A DNA stretch of 64,000 bases from Comamonas thiooxydans (GCF_000964545.1 NZ_BBVD01000001.1:124001-188000); one strand, 5' to 3'; positions 26,983 through 36,612 are shown, numbered from the stretch's first letter. Numbers and translations: made by a program. Notes: generated by a model from the letters alone, not told the origin.

Positions 26983-27291
26983 TCAACCCTTGAGGGCGTT
27001 GAGATCTTCCGCATCGATGCTTGTCTTGTTACGGAACAGCAGCACCAAGATCGCCAGACCGATGGCCGATTCAGCAGCAGCCACTGTCAGGATGAAAAAC
27101 ACGAACACCTGGCCGTGCATGTCGCCCAGATAGCTGGAAAACGCGACAAAGTTCATGTTCACGGCCAGCAGCATCAGCTCGATGGCCATGAGCAAGACGA
27201 TCAGGTTCTTGCGGTTCAGAAAGATGCCAACCACGGAGAGTGCAAACAGCATGGCACCCAGCGTCAGGAAGTGGCCCAAAGTCAGCGTCAT
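26983..27291 (-). CDS. nuoK: NADH-quinone oxidoreductase subunit K
   Basis: A 102-residue subunit with three membrane helices; it sits in the hydrophobic core of complex I next to NuoJ and NuoN. The helix-2 stretch NLIVLLMAIELMLLAVNMNFV carries the conserved Glu of the proton path, and a second acidic residue lies in TVAAAESAIGLAILVLLFR. The start ATG overlaps the nuoJ stop by four bases. Confidence 0.97.
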   Translation of the reverse strand: MTLTLGHFLTLGAMLFALSVVGIFLNRKNLIVLLMAIELMLLAVNMNFVAFSSYLGDMHGQVFVFFILTVAAAESAIGLAILVLLFRNKTSIDAEDLNALKG

Positions 27292-27968
27292 GCTTTTGTC
27301 TCCACAGCAGGCGCTGCAGCCGCGGCTTCAGCGTCAGGTTTTTGTGCAGGCTTGGTGCTGTCGACCTTGACCAGCTTGATGCGGTCAGAGGCGCGTACAC
27401 GAATTTGATCTGCAGGGTTCATGGCCTTGCTGTCCTTGCGCTTGCGCAGCGTCAGGGCAATTGCGGCAATCATGGCCACCAGCAGGATCACGGCCGCAAT
27501 TTCCACGGGATACAGGTATTCCGTGTACAGCAGCTTGCCCAGAGCCTGTGTGTTCGAGTAAGGAACGGTCTGGCCGGCGGCATTGACCATGGTCGCACCA
27601 ACAGCCTTGGCGTCTTCGACATCACCGAAACCGCCCATCAGCACCATGCCCATTTCAAAGGCGATCAGCACACCGATCAGGGCGGCGAACGGGAAATGCT
27701 TCCAGAAACCGCGGCGCATGGAGTCGATACGGATATCGAGCATCATCACCACGAACAGGAACAGCACCATCACAGCGCCCAGATAGACCAGCACCAGAGC
27801 GATGCCGAGGAATTCAGCCTTGAGCAGCAGCCAGATGGCGGCAGCCTGCGAGAAGGCCAGAATCAGATTGAGCACGGCGTGCACAGGGTTGCGAGCCGTG
27901 ACAACCCGGAAGGCTGCAAACAGCAGCACGACCGAGAACAGATAGAAAAAACCAGTTTTGGCGTCCAT
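27288..27968 (-). CDS. nuoJ: NADH-quinone oxidoreductase subunit J
   Basis: A 226-residue subunit with five membrane helices, marked by FLGIALVLVYLGAVMVLFLFVVMMLDIR in helix 3, which takes part in coupling quinone reduction to proton pumping. A long hydrophilic Ala/Pro-rich tail of about 50 residues follows the last helix and has no catalytic sequence; such tails are seen in related species. The stop overlaps the nuoK start. Confidence 0.96.
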   Translation of the reverse strand: MDAKTGFFYLFSVVLLFAAFRVVTARNPVHAVLNLILAFSQAAAIWLLLKAEFLGIALVLVYLGAVMVLFLFVVMMLDIRIDSMRRGFWKHFPFAALIGVLIAFEMGMVLMGGFGDVEDAKAVGATMVNAAGQTVPYSNTQALGKLLYTEYLYPVEIAAVILLVAMIAAIALTLRKRKDSKAMNPADQIRVRASDRIKLVKVDSTKPAQKPDAEAAAAAPAVETKA

Positions 27969-28002
27969 GGATCGAATCTTTTCAAGTGATCAAGGAGCCG
28001 CT

Positions 28003-28512
28003 TCAGCGGTACTTGGCATCTGCTGCCTTGTTGGCAGCGATCTCGGCTTCATAACGGTCACCCACTGCCAGGAGCATGTCCTTGGTGAAGTAGAGATCAC
28101 CGCGCTTTTCGCCGTGGTATTCGAAGATGTGCGTCTCCACGATGGAGTCCACCGGGCAGCTTTCTTCGCAGAAGCCGCAGAAGATGCACTTGGTCAGATC
28201 GATGTCATAGCGCGTGGTACGGCGCGAGCCGTCGTCACGCACATCGGACTCGATGGTGATGGCCATGGCAGGGCACACGGCTTCGCAAAGCTTGCAGGCA
28301 ATGCAGCGCTCTTCGCCGTTTTCGTAACGGCGCAGGGCGTGCAGACCACGGAAGCGTGGCGACTGAGGTGTTTTTTCCTCAGGGAACTGCACCGTGATCT
28401 TGCGACGGAAGGTGTAGCGGCCAGTCAGGGCCATGCCCTTGGCCAGTTCCCAGAGCATGAAGCTCTTGAGGAAATCCTTGAAGGAGAAAGGTGTTGCAGC
28501 TACTGCAGACAT
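28003..28512 (-). CDS. nuoI: NADH-quinone oxidoreductase subunit I
   Basis: A 169-residue peripheral subunit that carries two [4Fe-4S] clusters (N6a and N6b) between NuoG and NuoB. The two cluster motifs are CIACKLCEAVCPAMAI and CIFCGFCEESCPVDSI. I chose the ATG at 28512, where the conserved MSAVAATPFSFKDFLKSFML begins; the longer open frame upstream lies within nuoH sequence. It begins 12 bases after the nuoH stop. Confidence 0.97.
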   Translation of the reverse strand: MSAVAATPFSFKDFLKSFMLWELAKGMALTGRYTFRRKITVQFPEEKTPQSPRFRGLHALRRYENGEERCIACKLCEAVCPAMAITIESDVRDDGSRRTTRYDIDLTKCIFCGFCEESCPVDSIVETHIFEYHGEKRGDLYFTKDMLLAVGDRYEAEIAANKAADAKYR

Positions 28513-28523
28513 ACGTACTCCGC

Positions 28524-29600
28524 TTATTTCCAGATGTTCCAGGGCGAGTACAGCCAAGCACCCACAACCACCAGCCACACCAGGGTGACGGGAATGAAGA
28601 TCTTCCAACCCAGACGCATGATCTGGTCATAACGGAAGCGCGGGAAGGTAGCGCGAATCCAGATGAAGCACGACACCACCAGGAAGGTCTTGATCGCCAG
28701 CCAGATCCAACCGGGGATGAAACCCAGGAAGTCGAACGGAGGCAACCAGCCGCCCAGGAACATGATCACGGCCAGGATGGAAACCAGCCACATGCTCGCG
28801 TATTCGGCCAGGAAGAAGACCGCAAAGCCCATGCCCGAGTACTCGACCATGTGACCTGCCACGATTTCGGCTTCGCCTTCGACCACGTCAAACGGGTGAC
28901 GGTTGGTTTCGGCAACGACCGAGATCAGGTAGACGATGAAGATGGGCAGCAGGGGCAACCAGTTCCAGGACAGGATGCTCATGCCCATGGATGCGAACTG
29001 ACCTTGACCCTGGCTCATCACGATGGCCGAGAGGTTCATGCTGCCCGTGACCATGATGACCACCAGGAAACAGAAGCCCAGCGCGATTTCGTAGCTCACC
29101 ATCTGGGCCGAGGCACGCAGCGCGCCCAGGAAGGCGTACTTGGAGTTGGAAGCCCAGCCCGCAATGATCACGCCATAGACTTCGATGGAAGTGATGGCCA
29201 TGAGCAGCAGCAGACCTGCATTCACGTTGGCCAGGGCCACATCGGGGGCAAAGGGAATCACCACCCAGGCCGCCAGGGCCGGCATGATGGCCATGACGGG
29301 GCCCACATAGAACAGGCCCTTGGCAGCTGCCGTGGGCTGAATCAGTTCCTTGGTCAGCAGCTTCAGGCCGTCAGCCAGAGGCTGCAGCAGACCCGAGGGA
29401 CCCACGCGGTTGGGGCCCAGACGGATTTGCATGAAACCCAGCAGCTTGCGTTCCCACAATGTGAGGTAGGCCACGGCACCCATCAGGGGAGCCACGATGG
29501 CCACGATGCCGAGCAGAATCCAGATGACGGGCCAGGCCACATCGGTCCAGAAAGGAGCGGCGGACAGGCCCGCGCCCCAGGCTTTCAATGCGTCGATCAT
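28524..29600 (-). CDS. nuoH: NADH-quinone oxidoreductase subunit H
   Basis: A 358-residue membrane subunit with eight helices that forms most of the quinone entry chamber. The stretches ERKLLGFMQIRLGPNRVGPSGLLQPLADGLKLLTKE and ETNRHPFDVVEGEAEIVAGHMVEYSG (the acidic loop next to the quinone site) identify it clearly. Its start codon overlaps the nuoG stop by four bases. Confidence 0.97.
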   Translation of the reverse strand: MIDALKAWGAGLSAAPFWTDVAWPVIWILLGIVAIVAPLMGAVAYLTLWERKLLGFMQIRLGPNRVGPSGLLQPLADGLKLLTKELIQPTAAAKGLFYVGPVMAIMPALAAWVVIPFAPDVALANVNAGLLLLMAITSIEVYGVIIAGWASNSKYAFLGALRASAQMVSYEIALGFCFLVVIMVTGSMNLSAIVMSQGQGQFASMGMSILSWNWLPLLPIFIVYLISVVAETNRHPFDVVEGEAEIVAGHMVEYSGMGFAVFFLAEYASMWLVSILAVIMFLGGWLPPFDFLGFIPGWIWLAIKTFLVVSCFIWIRATFPRFRYDQIMRLGWKIFIPVTLVWLVVVGAWLYSPWNIWK

Positions 29601-31714
29601 GCGGCGCCTCCCTCACGAACCTGACGAGCGTCAGCCGTCAATTGCAGCGACGTAGCGCGGCGCACGATGCTGTCGAGCTGGTAAATGCTGGCGACTGCAG
29701 GCGCAGTCACTGTGCCGGCAGGCACTGCGCTCACGGCCTGGGCCGCGTTGCTCAGCACATTGGCAGGCACTTGTGCAGCGCCGCCGGTGGCCTCAGCCAG
29801 CACGTCCTGCGACGTCTCATAGTCCACGCCCGGCACACCCATCAGGTTGGCCAGCACGCGCAGCACCTTCCATGCGGGACGCGTGTCGGCCAGAGGCTTG
29901 ACCACGGCGTGGAAGCTCTGCAGACGGCCTTCGGCGTTGACAAAGCTGCCCGAGGTTTCCGTGAACGGAGCAATGGGCAGCAGCACATCGCTGAATTCCA
30001 GATTGGCCTTGAAGGGGCTCAGAGTCACCACCATCTCGGCCTTGTTCAGACCAGCGATGGCGGCCTTGCCGGCAGCGCTGTCGAACTCGGGCTCGTTGTT
30101 CAGCAAGATGGCAGCCTTCAGGCCACCGTCAATCATCTGAGCCGCATTCAGACCGTTGCCAGCAGGCATGGCCTTGACCCATTGCGCGCCCACGGTGTTG
30201 GCGGCTTCGGTCAGATAGCCCACGGCAGCACCGGTCTGTTCGGCAACCCAGCTGGCCAGAGCCAGCAGTGCAGAAGCCTGAGCATGGTGCGCTGCGGCAT
30301 TGCCCAGCAGCACGGCCTTTTGCTCGCCGGCCAGCAATGCAGCGGCAATCGCCTTGGCTTCGTCATGGGCCTGACCGGCCACGGGTGCCGAGACACCCTT
30401 GGCTTCGGCCACGGCAGCGGCCACATCGGCCAGAGCCTGAGCCCAGTCGCCGGCAGCGACCACCGATGCGTTGACAGGCAAGGCCCAGTCATGGATGCGA
30501 TCGTTGATGGCGAAGACCTTGCAGCCCTTCTTGGCAGCCTGGCGAATGCGCTGCGCGAACAGCGGATGGTCCTTGCGCAGGTTGGAGCCCACGATCAGAG
30601 CCGACTGCAGGTTGCTCAATGCAGCGATGGGCAGACCCAGCCACTGCACGCCTTGCGTGGCAGCGAACTCGGCATTGCGCAGACGGTAGTCGATGTTCTC
30701 GCTACCGATGCCGCGCACCAGCTTGCCGGCCAGGAACAGCTCTTCCACTGTGCTGTGAGGGCTGACCAGAGCGCCGATGGCGCTGGCGCCATGGTTGCTC
30801 TTGATCTGCTGCAGGCCGTTAGCCACATATTCGAGGGCGGTCTGCCAGTCGACTTCCTTCCACTCGCCGCCCTGCTTGAGCATGGGCTTGGTGAGGCGTT
30901 CGTCGCTGTTCAGCGCTTCATAGGAGAAACGGTCGCGGTCGGCAATCCAGCATTCGTTGACTTCTTCGTTCTCGAAGGGCACAACGCGCATGACCTTGTG
31001 GTTCTTGACCTGAACGATCAGGTTGGAGCCTGTGGAGTCGTGCGGAGCCACCGACTTGCGGCGCGACAGTTCCCAGGTACGGGCGCTGTAGCGGAAGGGC
31101 TTGCTGGTCAACGCGCCCACGGGGCAGATGTCGATCATATTGCCCGACAACTCGGAGTCCACGCTATCGCCCACCACGGTGGTGATCTCGGAGTGCTCGC
31201 CGCGGTGAATCATGCCCAGTTCCATGACGCCGGCCACTTCCTGGCCAAAGCGCACGCAACGTGTGCAGTGAATGCAGCGGCTCATTTCCTCCATGGAAAT
31301 CAGCGGCCCCACGTTTTTGTGGAACACCACGCGCTTTTCTTCTTCGTAACGCGAAGAGCTGCTGCCATAACCCACTGCCAGATCCTGGAGCTGGCATTCG
31401 CCGCCCTGGTCGCAGATGGGGCAGTCCAGCGGGTGATTGATGAGCAGGAACTCCATCACCGACTGTTGTGCCTTGATGGCCTTCTCGCTCTTGGTGCGCA
31501 CGATCATGCCCTGCGTCACTGGCGTGGCGCAGGCGGGCATGGGCTTGGGAGCCTTTTCCACATCCACAAGGCACATGCGGCAGTTGGCCGCAATGGATAG
31601 CTTCTTGTGGTAGCAGAAGTGAGGAATGTAGGTGCCGGCCTTCTCGGCTGCATGCATGACCATGCTGCCTTCCGTCACCTCGACCTTTTTTCCGTCCAGT
31701 TCAATTTCAACCAT
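29597..31714 (-). CDS. nuoG: NADH-quinone oxidoreductase subunit G
   Basis: A 705-residue iron-sulfur subunit of the peripheral arm. The N-terminal ferredoxin domain has CRMCLVDVEKAPKPMPAC for the [2Fe-2S] cluster; the HPLDCPICDQGGECQLQD stretch and the CIHCTRC region carry [4Fe-4S] clusters. A molybdopterin-oxidoreductase-like domain without the active metal site follows. The shorter length compared with the enterobacterial 900-residue form is usual in beta-proteobacteria. It follows nuoF after 23 bases. Confidence 0.97.
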   Translation of the reverse strand: MVEIELDGKKVEVTEGSMVMHAAEKAGTYIPHFCYHKKLSIAANCRMCLVDVEKAPKPMPACATPVTQGMIVRTKSEKAIKAQQSVMEFLLINHPLDCPICDQGGECQLQDLAVGYGSSSSRYEEEKRVVFHKNVGPLISMEEMSRCIHCTRCVRFGQEVAGVMELGMIHRGEHSEITTVVGDSVDSELSGNMIDICPVGALTSKPFRYSARTWELSRRKSVAPHDSTGSNLIVQVKNHKVMRVVPFENEEVNECWIADRDRFSYEALNSDERLTKPMLKQGGEWKEVDWQTALEYVANGLQQIKSNHGASAIGALVSPHSTVEELFLAGKLVRGIGSENIDYRLRNAEFAATQGVQWLGLPIAALSNLQSALIVGSNLRKDHPLFAQRIRQAAKKGCKVFAINDRIHDWALPVNASVVAAGDWAQALADVAAAVAEAKGVSAPVAGQAHDEAKAIAAALLAGEQKAVLLGNAAAHHAQASALLALASWVAEQTGAAVGYLTEAANTVGAQWVKAMPAGNGLNAAQMIDGGLKAAILLNNEPEFDSAAGKAAIAGLNKAEMVVTLSPFKANLEFSDVLLPIAPFTETSGSFVNAEGRLQSFHAVVKPLADTRPAWKVLRVLANLMGVPGVDYETSQDVLAEATGGAAQVPANVLSNAAQAVSAVPAGTVTAPAVASIYQLDSIVRRATSLQLTADARQVREGGAA

Positions 31715-31737
31715 ATGCTTGTCTCGCGATCAGGCGC

Positions 31738-33102
31738 TCATGCTGCCTGTTTGGAAGCGTTCTGGATCTTCGCTTCGAACTCGTGGCGGAAGTGCTTGAT
31801 CATGGCGCGAACCGGCATGGCTGCCGCGTCGCCGAGCGCACAGATCGTGCGGCCCATGATGTTCACGGATACCGAGTCCAACAGCTCGATATCTTCCGGA
31901 CGGCCTTCGCCGTGCTGAATACGGTTCACCACGCGCCACAGCCAGCCCGTGCCTTCACGGCAGGGCGTGCACTGGCCGCAGGACTCGTGCGAATAGAAGT
32001 ACGACAGACGCAGCAGGCACTCGACCATGTCGCGCGAATCATCCATCACGATCACGGCGCCCGAACCCAGCATGGAGCCGGCCTTGGAGATGGAGTCATA
32101 GTCCATCGTGCAGTCCATGATGATGTCGGCAGGCAGCACGGGCGACGAAGAGCCGCCGGGGATCACGGCCTTGAGCTTGCGTCCGGTGCGCACACCGCCG
32201 GCCAGCTCCAGCAGCTTGCTGAAAGGCGTGCCCATGGGAACTTCGTAGTTGCCGGGCAGGTTCACGTCGCCGCTGACCGAGAAGATCTTGGTGCCGCCGT
32301 TGTTGGGCTTGCCACATTCCAGATAGGCCTGGCCACCGTTGCGGATGATCCAGGGAACGGCCGCAAAAGTCTCGGTGTTGTTGATGGTCGTGGGCTTGCC
32401 GTAGAGACCGAAGCTGGCGGGGAATGGCGGCTTGAAGCGGGGCTGACCCTTCTTGCCTTCCAGCGATTCCAGCAGCGCGGTTTCTTCGCCGCAGATGTAG
32501 GCGCCAAAGCCATGGTGGGCATGCAGCTGGAAGCTGAAGCTGCTGCCCAGGATGTTGTCACCCAGGTAGCCGGCCGCACGGGCTTCTTCCAGGGCCGCCT
32601 CGAAGCGCTCATAGACTTCGAAGATCTCGCCGTGGATGTAGTTGTAGCCGATGCTGATGCCCATCGCGAAAGCGGCAATGATCATGCCTTCGATCACGAT
32701 GTGCGGGTTGAACATCAGGATGTCGCGGTCCTTGCAGGTACCGGGTTCGCCCTCATCCGAGTTGCAGACCAGGTGCTTCTGACCGGGGAACTGGCGGGGC
32801 ATGAAGCTCCACTTCAGACCCGTGGGAAAGCCCGCACCGCCACGGCCGCGCAGACCGGACTCCTTGAGCGTCGCGATGACCTGATCTTGCGTCAGACCTT
32901 CGCCGCCATCCTTGCCCAGCAGCTTGCGCAGGGCCTGATAGCCGCCGCGTGCTTCATAGTCCTTGATGGACCAGTTGCTGCCGTTCAGATCCGCATAGAT
33001 CTGGGGGTTGATGTGACGGTCGTGGAAGCAGGTTTCATTGCCGGTCGATGCGAACTTGGCCAGCACGGCATTGGCGGCAGGATTGTTCAGAATCGTGCTC
33101 AT
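31738..33102 (-). CDS. nuoF: NADH-quinone oxidoreductase subunit F
   Basis: A 454-residue flavoprotein that oxidises NADH and holds FMN and one [4Fe-4S] cluster. The GLRGRGGAGFPTGLKWSFM stretch binds NADH, CNSDEGEPGTCKDRD binds FMN, and SCGQCTPCREG with a later Cys binds cluster N3. Its start overlaps the nuoE stop by four bases (ATGA). Confidence 0.97.
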   Translation of the reverse strand: MSTILNNPAANAVLAKFASTGNETCFHDRHINPQIYADLNGSNWSIKDYEARGGYQALRKLLGKDGGEGLTQDQVIATLKESGLRGRGGAGFPTGLKWSFMPRQFPGQKHLVCNSDEGEPGTCKDRDILMFNPHIVIEGMIIAAFAMGISIGYNYIHGEIFEVYERFEAALEEARAAGYLGDNILGSSFSFQLHAHHGFGAYICGEETALLESLEGKKGQPRFKPPFPASFGLYGKPTTINNTETFAAVPWIIRNGGQAYLECGKPNNGGTKIFSVSGDVNLPGNYEVPMGTPFSKLLELAGGVRTGRKLKAVIPGGSSSPVLPADIIMDCTMDYDSISKAGSMLGSGAVIVMDDSRDMVECLLRLSYFYSHESCGQCTPCREGTGWLWRVVNRIQHGEGRPEDIELLDSVSVNIMGRTICALGDAAAMPVRAMIKHFRHEFEAKIQNASKQAA

Positions 33103-33590
33103 GCCTTGCCCTCCGCTGCGCGCAGGCCGTCGACCAGCTCGTCGAGCTTTTCATTGCTCATGAAGCTGCACATGCAACGGTCGTTGACCAGCATCACGGG
33201 CGAATCGGCGCAGGCGCCCAGGCACTCGGACTGCTGCAGCGTGAACAGGCCATCCTTGGTGGTCTCGCCCATCTTGATGCCCAGCTTGTGCTCCAGGTGG
33301 TGCAAGGCCTTGTAGCCGTCACGCAGCTGGCATGGCAGATTGGTGCAGACATTGAGCTTGTACTTGCCAACGGGTTGCTGGTTGTACATGTTGTAGAAAG
33401 TGGTGACTTCGTGCACCGCAATCTCGGCCATGCCCAGGACTTCGGCAATCACTGCCTCGCTTTCCTGGCTGACCCAGCCCTGCTCCTGCTGCACGATAGA
33501 CAGGCAAGCCATGACGGCAGACTGTTTCTGGTCAGCCGGATACTTTGCCACCTCACGCGCAAAGCGTTCTCTGGTCGCTTCGGTAATCAT
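33099..33590 (-). CDS. nuoE: NADH-quinone oxidoreductase subunit E
   Basis: A 163-residue thioredoxin-like subunit that carries the [2Fe-2S] cluster N1a next to NuoF. The four ligand cysteines lie in CTNLPCQLRDG and CLGACADSPVMLVND. It is flanked on both sides by four-base overlaps with nuoD and nuoF, so translation of the three is coupled. Confidence 0.97.
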   Translation of the reverse strand: MITEATRERFAREVAKYPADQKQSAVMACLSIVQQEQGWVSQESEAVIAEVLGMAEIAVHEVTTFYNMYNQQPVGKYKLNVCTNLPCQLRDGYKALHHLEHKLGIKMGETTKDGLFTLQQSECLGACADSPVMLVNDRCMCSFMSNEKLDELVDGLRAAEGKA

Positions 33591-34840
33591 CGGTCAACGT
33601 CTCCAAACACGATGTCCAGGGTACTGAGCACCATCACGGCGTCAGCCAGCATATGGCCACGGCTCAGTTCATCGAGAGCAGCCATGTGCGCAAATCCTGG
33701 TGGACGAATCTTCAGTCGATAGGGCTTGTTGGCACCATCGCTGATCAAATAAATGCCGAACTCACCCTTGGGATGCTCGACGGAAGCGTAAGCCTCGCCT
33801 TCGGGAACCTTGAAGCCTTCGGTAAAGAGCTTGAAGTGGTGAATCAGCTCTTCCATGTTGGACTTCATGGCTTCACGGCTTGCGGGCGCAACCTTGTGAT
33901 TGTCCGTGATCACCGGGCCGGGATTGACACGCAGCCAGTCCACGCATTGCTTGATGATCTTGTTGGACTCGCGCATCTCGGCCATGCGAACCAGGTAGCG
34001 GTCGTAGCAGTCGCCCGTGGCACCCACAGGAATATCGAAGTCCAGCTTGTCGTAGACCTCGTAGGGCTGGGTCTTGCGCATGTCCCAGGGCAGGCCCGAG
34101 GCGCGCAGCATGGGACCGGTCAGGCCCAGATTGATGGCGCGTTCCGCAGACACCACACCGATGCCGACGTTACGCTGCTTCCAGATGCGGTTGTCGGTGA
34201 GCAGGGTTTCGTACTCGTCCGCGCACTTGGGGAAGCGCTGCGTGAAAGCATCGATGAAGTCCAGCAGCGAGCCCTTGCGGTCTTCGTTCATGGCCTCCAT
34301 GGAGCGCACATTGCGCACCTTGCTGGCCTTGTACTGGGGCATGCTGTCCGGCAGGTCGCGATACACGCCACCGGGACGGAAGTAAGCCGCGTGCATGCGC
34401 GCACCCGACACTGCTTCGTACATGTCCATCAGCGCTTCGCGCTCGCGGAAGCTGTAGATCAGGATGGTCGAGCTGCCGGCATCGTTGCCCGAGGAACCCA
34501 GCCACATCAGGTGATTCATGATGCGGGTGATTTCCGAGAACATCACACGGATGTACTGGGCACGGATGGGCACTTCGATGCCCATCAGTTTTTCAATGGC
34601 CAGGCAGTAAGCGTGCTCGTTGCTCATCATCGAGCAGTAATCCAGACGGTCCATATAGGGCAGCGACTGGATATAGGTCTTGCTTTCGGCCAGCTTTTCG
34701 GTCGCGCGGTGCAGCAGACCGATGTGCGGGTCGGCGCGCTGCACCACTTCGCCATCGAGCTCCAACACCAGACGCAGCACACCGTGCGCTGCCGGGTGCT
34801 GCGGACCAAAGTTCAGGGAATAGTTCTTGATTTCAGCCAT
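33587..34840 (-). CDS. nuoD: NADH-quinone oxidoreductase subunit D
   Basis: A 417-residue subunit with the 49-kDa fold that forms the quinone-binding site with NuoB. The stretches FGPQHPAAHGVLRLVLELDGE near the N-terminus (with the histidine of the quinone site) and LDYCSMMSNEHAYCLAIEKLMG are typical. NuoC and NuoD are separate genes here, unlike the fused NuoCD of enterobacteria. Confidence 0.97.
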   Translation of the reverse strand: MAEIKNYSLNFGPQHPAAHGVLRLVLELDGEVVQRADPHIGLLHRATEKLAESKTYIQSLPYMDRLDYCSMMSNEHAYCLAIEKLMGIEVPIRAQYIRVMFSEITRIMNHLMWLGSSGNDAGSSTILIYSFREREALMDMYEAVSGARMHAAYFRPGGVYRDLPDSMPQYKASKVRNVRSMEAMNEDRKGSLLDFIDAFTQRFPKCADEYETLLTDNRIWKQRNVGIGVVSAERAINLGLTGPMLRASGLPWDMRKTQPYEVYDKLDFDIPVGATGDCYDRYLVRMAEMRESNKIIKQCVDWLRVNPGPVITDNHKVAPASREAMKSNMEELIHHFKLFTEGFKVPEGEAYASVEHPKGEFGIYLISDGANKPYRLKIRPPGFAHMAALDELSRGHMLADAVMVLSTLDIVFGDVDR

Positions 34841-34869
34841 GGTCTTCCGTCAAAAGGCGACGTGCGCCT

Positions 34870-35481
34870 TTAGTGCAGGCCTCCGCCGTAGTTTTCTTCA
34901 CGAATGATGCGCGGCGTGATTTCGCGAGGCTCGATCGTGACGGGCTGGTACACCACACGTTGCTGTTCGGCGTCGTAGCGCATTTCCACGTGACCGGACA
35001 GGGGGAAATCCTTGCGGAATGGATGGCCGATGAAGCCATAGTCAGTCAGGATACGACGCAGGTCTTCGTGACCTTCGAACACGATGCCGAACAGATCGAA
35101 GGCTTCGCGCTCGAACCAGTTGGCCGAGTTCCAGATGGGGTTGATCGAGGCCACCACGGGGAAGTCGTCGTCGGCGCAATACACACGCACACGCAGGCGC
35201 TGGTTCAACGTCAGAGACATCAGGTGGGATACAACGGCAAAACGCGGACCGTCCTTGCCGACTTCCGCATAAGTGGAATAGTCCACGCCGCACAGATCCA
35301 GCAGCATCTCGAACTGGCAGTCCGGGGCATTGCGCAGAATCTGCATCACGTCCAGATACTTGTCAGCGGATACTTCCACCGTCACTTCGCCATAGGCCAG
35401 AGTGACGGAGCGCACCCTGTCACCCAAGGCAGCAGTAACCACATCCCGAAGCTTCTCGGGGTGAATTGCAATTGCAGTCAT
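34870..35481 (-). CDS. nuoC: NADH-quinone oxidoreductase subunit C
   Basis: A 203-residue peripheral subunit with the 30-kDa fold. The pattern WFEREAFDLFGIVFEGHEDLRRILTDYGFIGHPFRKDFPLSGHVE is diagnostic. It binds NuoD, which is encoded 29 bases downstream, and carries no cofactor. It starts nine bases after the nuoB stop. Confidence 0.97.
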   Translation of the reverse strand: MTAIAIHPEKLRDVVTAALGDRVRSVTLAYGEVTVEVSADKYLDVMQILRNAPDCQFEMLLDLCGVDYSTYAEVGKDGPRFAVVSHLMSLTLNQRLRVRVYCADDDFPVVASINPIWNSANWFEREAFDLFGIVFEGHEDLRRILTDYGFIGHPFRKDFPLSGHVEMRYDAEQQRVVYQPVTIEPREITPRIIREENYGGGLH

Positions 35482-35490
35482 CTCAGCCCT

Positions 35491-35970
35491 TTAAACGCGA
35501 GCGATGGTGTGGGTACGACGAATCTTCTGCTGCAGCTGGATGATGCCGTAGATCAGCGCTTCCGCTGTCGGGGGGCAACCAGGCACATAGACGTCGACGG
35601 GAACAATGCGGTCGCAACCACGCACCACCGAGTAGCTGTAGTGGTAGTAACCGCCACCATTGGCGCAGGAGCCCATGGAAATTACCCAGCGCGGCTCGGA
35701 CATCTGGTCGTACACCTTGCGCATCGCGGGAGCCATCTTGTTGCACAGCGTACCGGCAACAATCATCAGGTCAGAGTGGCGGGGGCTGGCACGGAACACT
35801 TCGGAGCCGAAGCGACCGATGTCATAGCGAGCAGCTGCTGCGTGCATCATCTCCACCGCACAGCAGGCCAGGCCAAATGTCATGGGCCAGATCGACCCTG
35901 TCTTGGCCCAGTTCACCACCGTGTCATAACTGGTGGTGACGAAGCCTTCCTTCATCACGCCTTCGATCAT
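35491..35970 (-). CDS. nuoB: NADH-quinone oxidoreductase subunit B
   Basis: A 159-residue subunit that carries cluster N2, the last iron-sulfur cluster before quinone. Its four cysteines are visible in FGLACCAVEM, GTLCNKMAP..MGSCANGGG and VPGCPPTAEAL. Length and cofactor residues are standard. It lies 22 bases after the nuoA stop. Confidence 0.97.
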   Translation of the reverse strand: MIEGVMKEGFVTTSYDTVVNWAKTGSIWPMTFGLACCAVEMMHAAAARYDIGRFGSEVFRASPRHSDLMIVAGTLCNKMAPAMRKVYDQMSEPRWVISMGSCANGGGYYHYSYSVVRGCDRIVPVDVYVPGCPPTAEALIYGIIQLQQKIRRTHTIARV

Positions 35971-35992
35971 CGTGTTTCCTCAGAAAAGCTGC

Positions 35993-36352
35993 TTATTCCC
36001 AATCCAGGGCGCCTTTTTTCCACTCGTAGGCAAAGCCCACGACCAGAATGGCCAGGAAAATCAGGACAGCAACAAAACCCACGCCGCCGACATCTTTGAG
36101 TGCGACAGCCCAGGGCAGCAGAAATGCGATTTCCAAGTCGAACAGAATGAACAGGATGGCGACCAGGTAGTAGCGCACATCAAACTTCATTCGAGCGTCT
36201 TCAAACGCCTCGAAACCGCATTCGTAGGGGGAGTTCTTGGCAGCATCAGGGCGGTTGGGACCCAGCACGTAGCCGAGCACCAGGGGTACAACACCCACAG
36301 CCATGCCAATAAGAATGAACAGAAGAACGGGAAGGTACTGATCGATGTTCAT
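35993..36352 (-). CDS. nuoA: NADH-quinone oxidoreductase subunit A
   Basis: A 119-residue subunit with three membrane helices; the loop after helix 1 contains KNSPYECGFEAFEDARMKFDVRYYLVAILFILFDLEIAFL, which is the family signature. I chose the ATG at 36352, where NuoA similarity begins; a start 13 codons upstream is in frame but has no support. It is the first gene of the nuo operon; the tRNA-Leu gene lies 74 bases upstream on the same strand. Confidence 0.96.
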   Translation of the reverse strand: MNIDQYLPVLLFILIGMAVGVVPLVLGYVLGPNRPDAAKNSPYECGFEAFEDARMKFDVRYYLVAILFILFDLEIAFLLPWAVALKDVGGVGFVAVLIFLAILVVGFAYEWKKGALDWE

Positions 36353-36426
36353 CGAGTGGGCCTTGTTATGAAAACATGCCTCACCGATCACTGCCTGATC
36401 AGCAGGGCAGGTTTTTAGTTATGTGT

Positions 36427-36511
36427 TGGTGCCGTCGGCGAGACTCGAACTCGCACAGCTTTCGCCACTACCCCCTCAAGATAGCGTGTCTACCAATTCC
36501 ACCACGACGGC
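36427..36511 (-). tRNA. tRNA-Leu, anticodon GAG
   Basis: An 85-base class II tRNA on the minus strand. The acceptor arm pairs 36505-36511 with 36431-36437, the CCA end is encoded (complement of 36427-36429), and the anticodon stem CTATC/GGTAG surrounds a loop reading TTGAGGG, so the anticodon is GAG. The long variable arm (GTGGCGAAAGCTG region) and the GTTCGAGTC T-loop confirm leucine type. It sits between secG and nuoA, as in many beta-proteobacteria, and may be processed from a longer transcript. Confidence 0.95.
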
Positions 36512-36590
36512 TTCGTCTCAAAGTCCGGCAATCCCTGGAACCTTCGTTGCAAAGATTCTGATCCCCAGACAATCCCTAGATTCTAGCCTG

Positions 36591-36612
36591 AAAAACCCCA
36601 CTCTTTGGGGTT
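36591..36612 (-). terminator. rho-independent terminator of secG
   Basis: Seven-base arms at 36594-36600 and 36606-36612 with a five-base loop form a stem rich in G and C, followed by T residues on the minus strand (A run 36591-36595). Outer bases CTGAA and TTCAG can extend the stem. It lies about 20 bases past the secG stop and separates it from the tRNA gene. Confidence 0.8.

Noticed and set aside
22716..27408. Long open frames on the plus strand opposite nuoN, nuoM and nuoL
   Set aside because: They are antisense to clear complex I genes, have His/Gln/Gly-rich low-complexity translations and no ribosome-binding sites; they result from high G+C codon usage.
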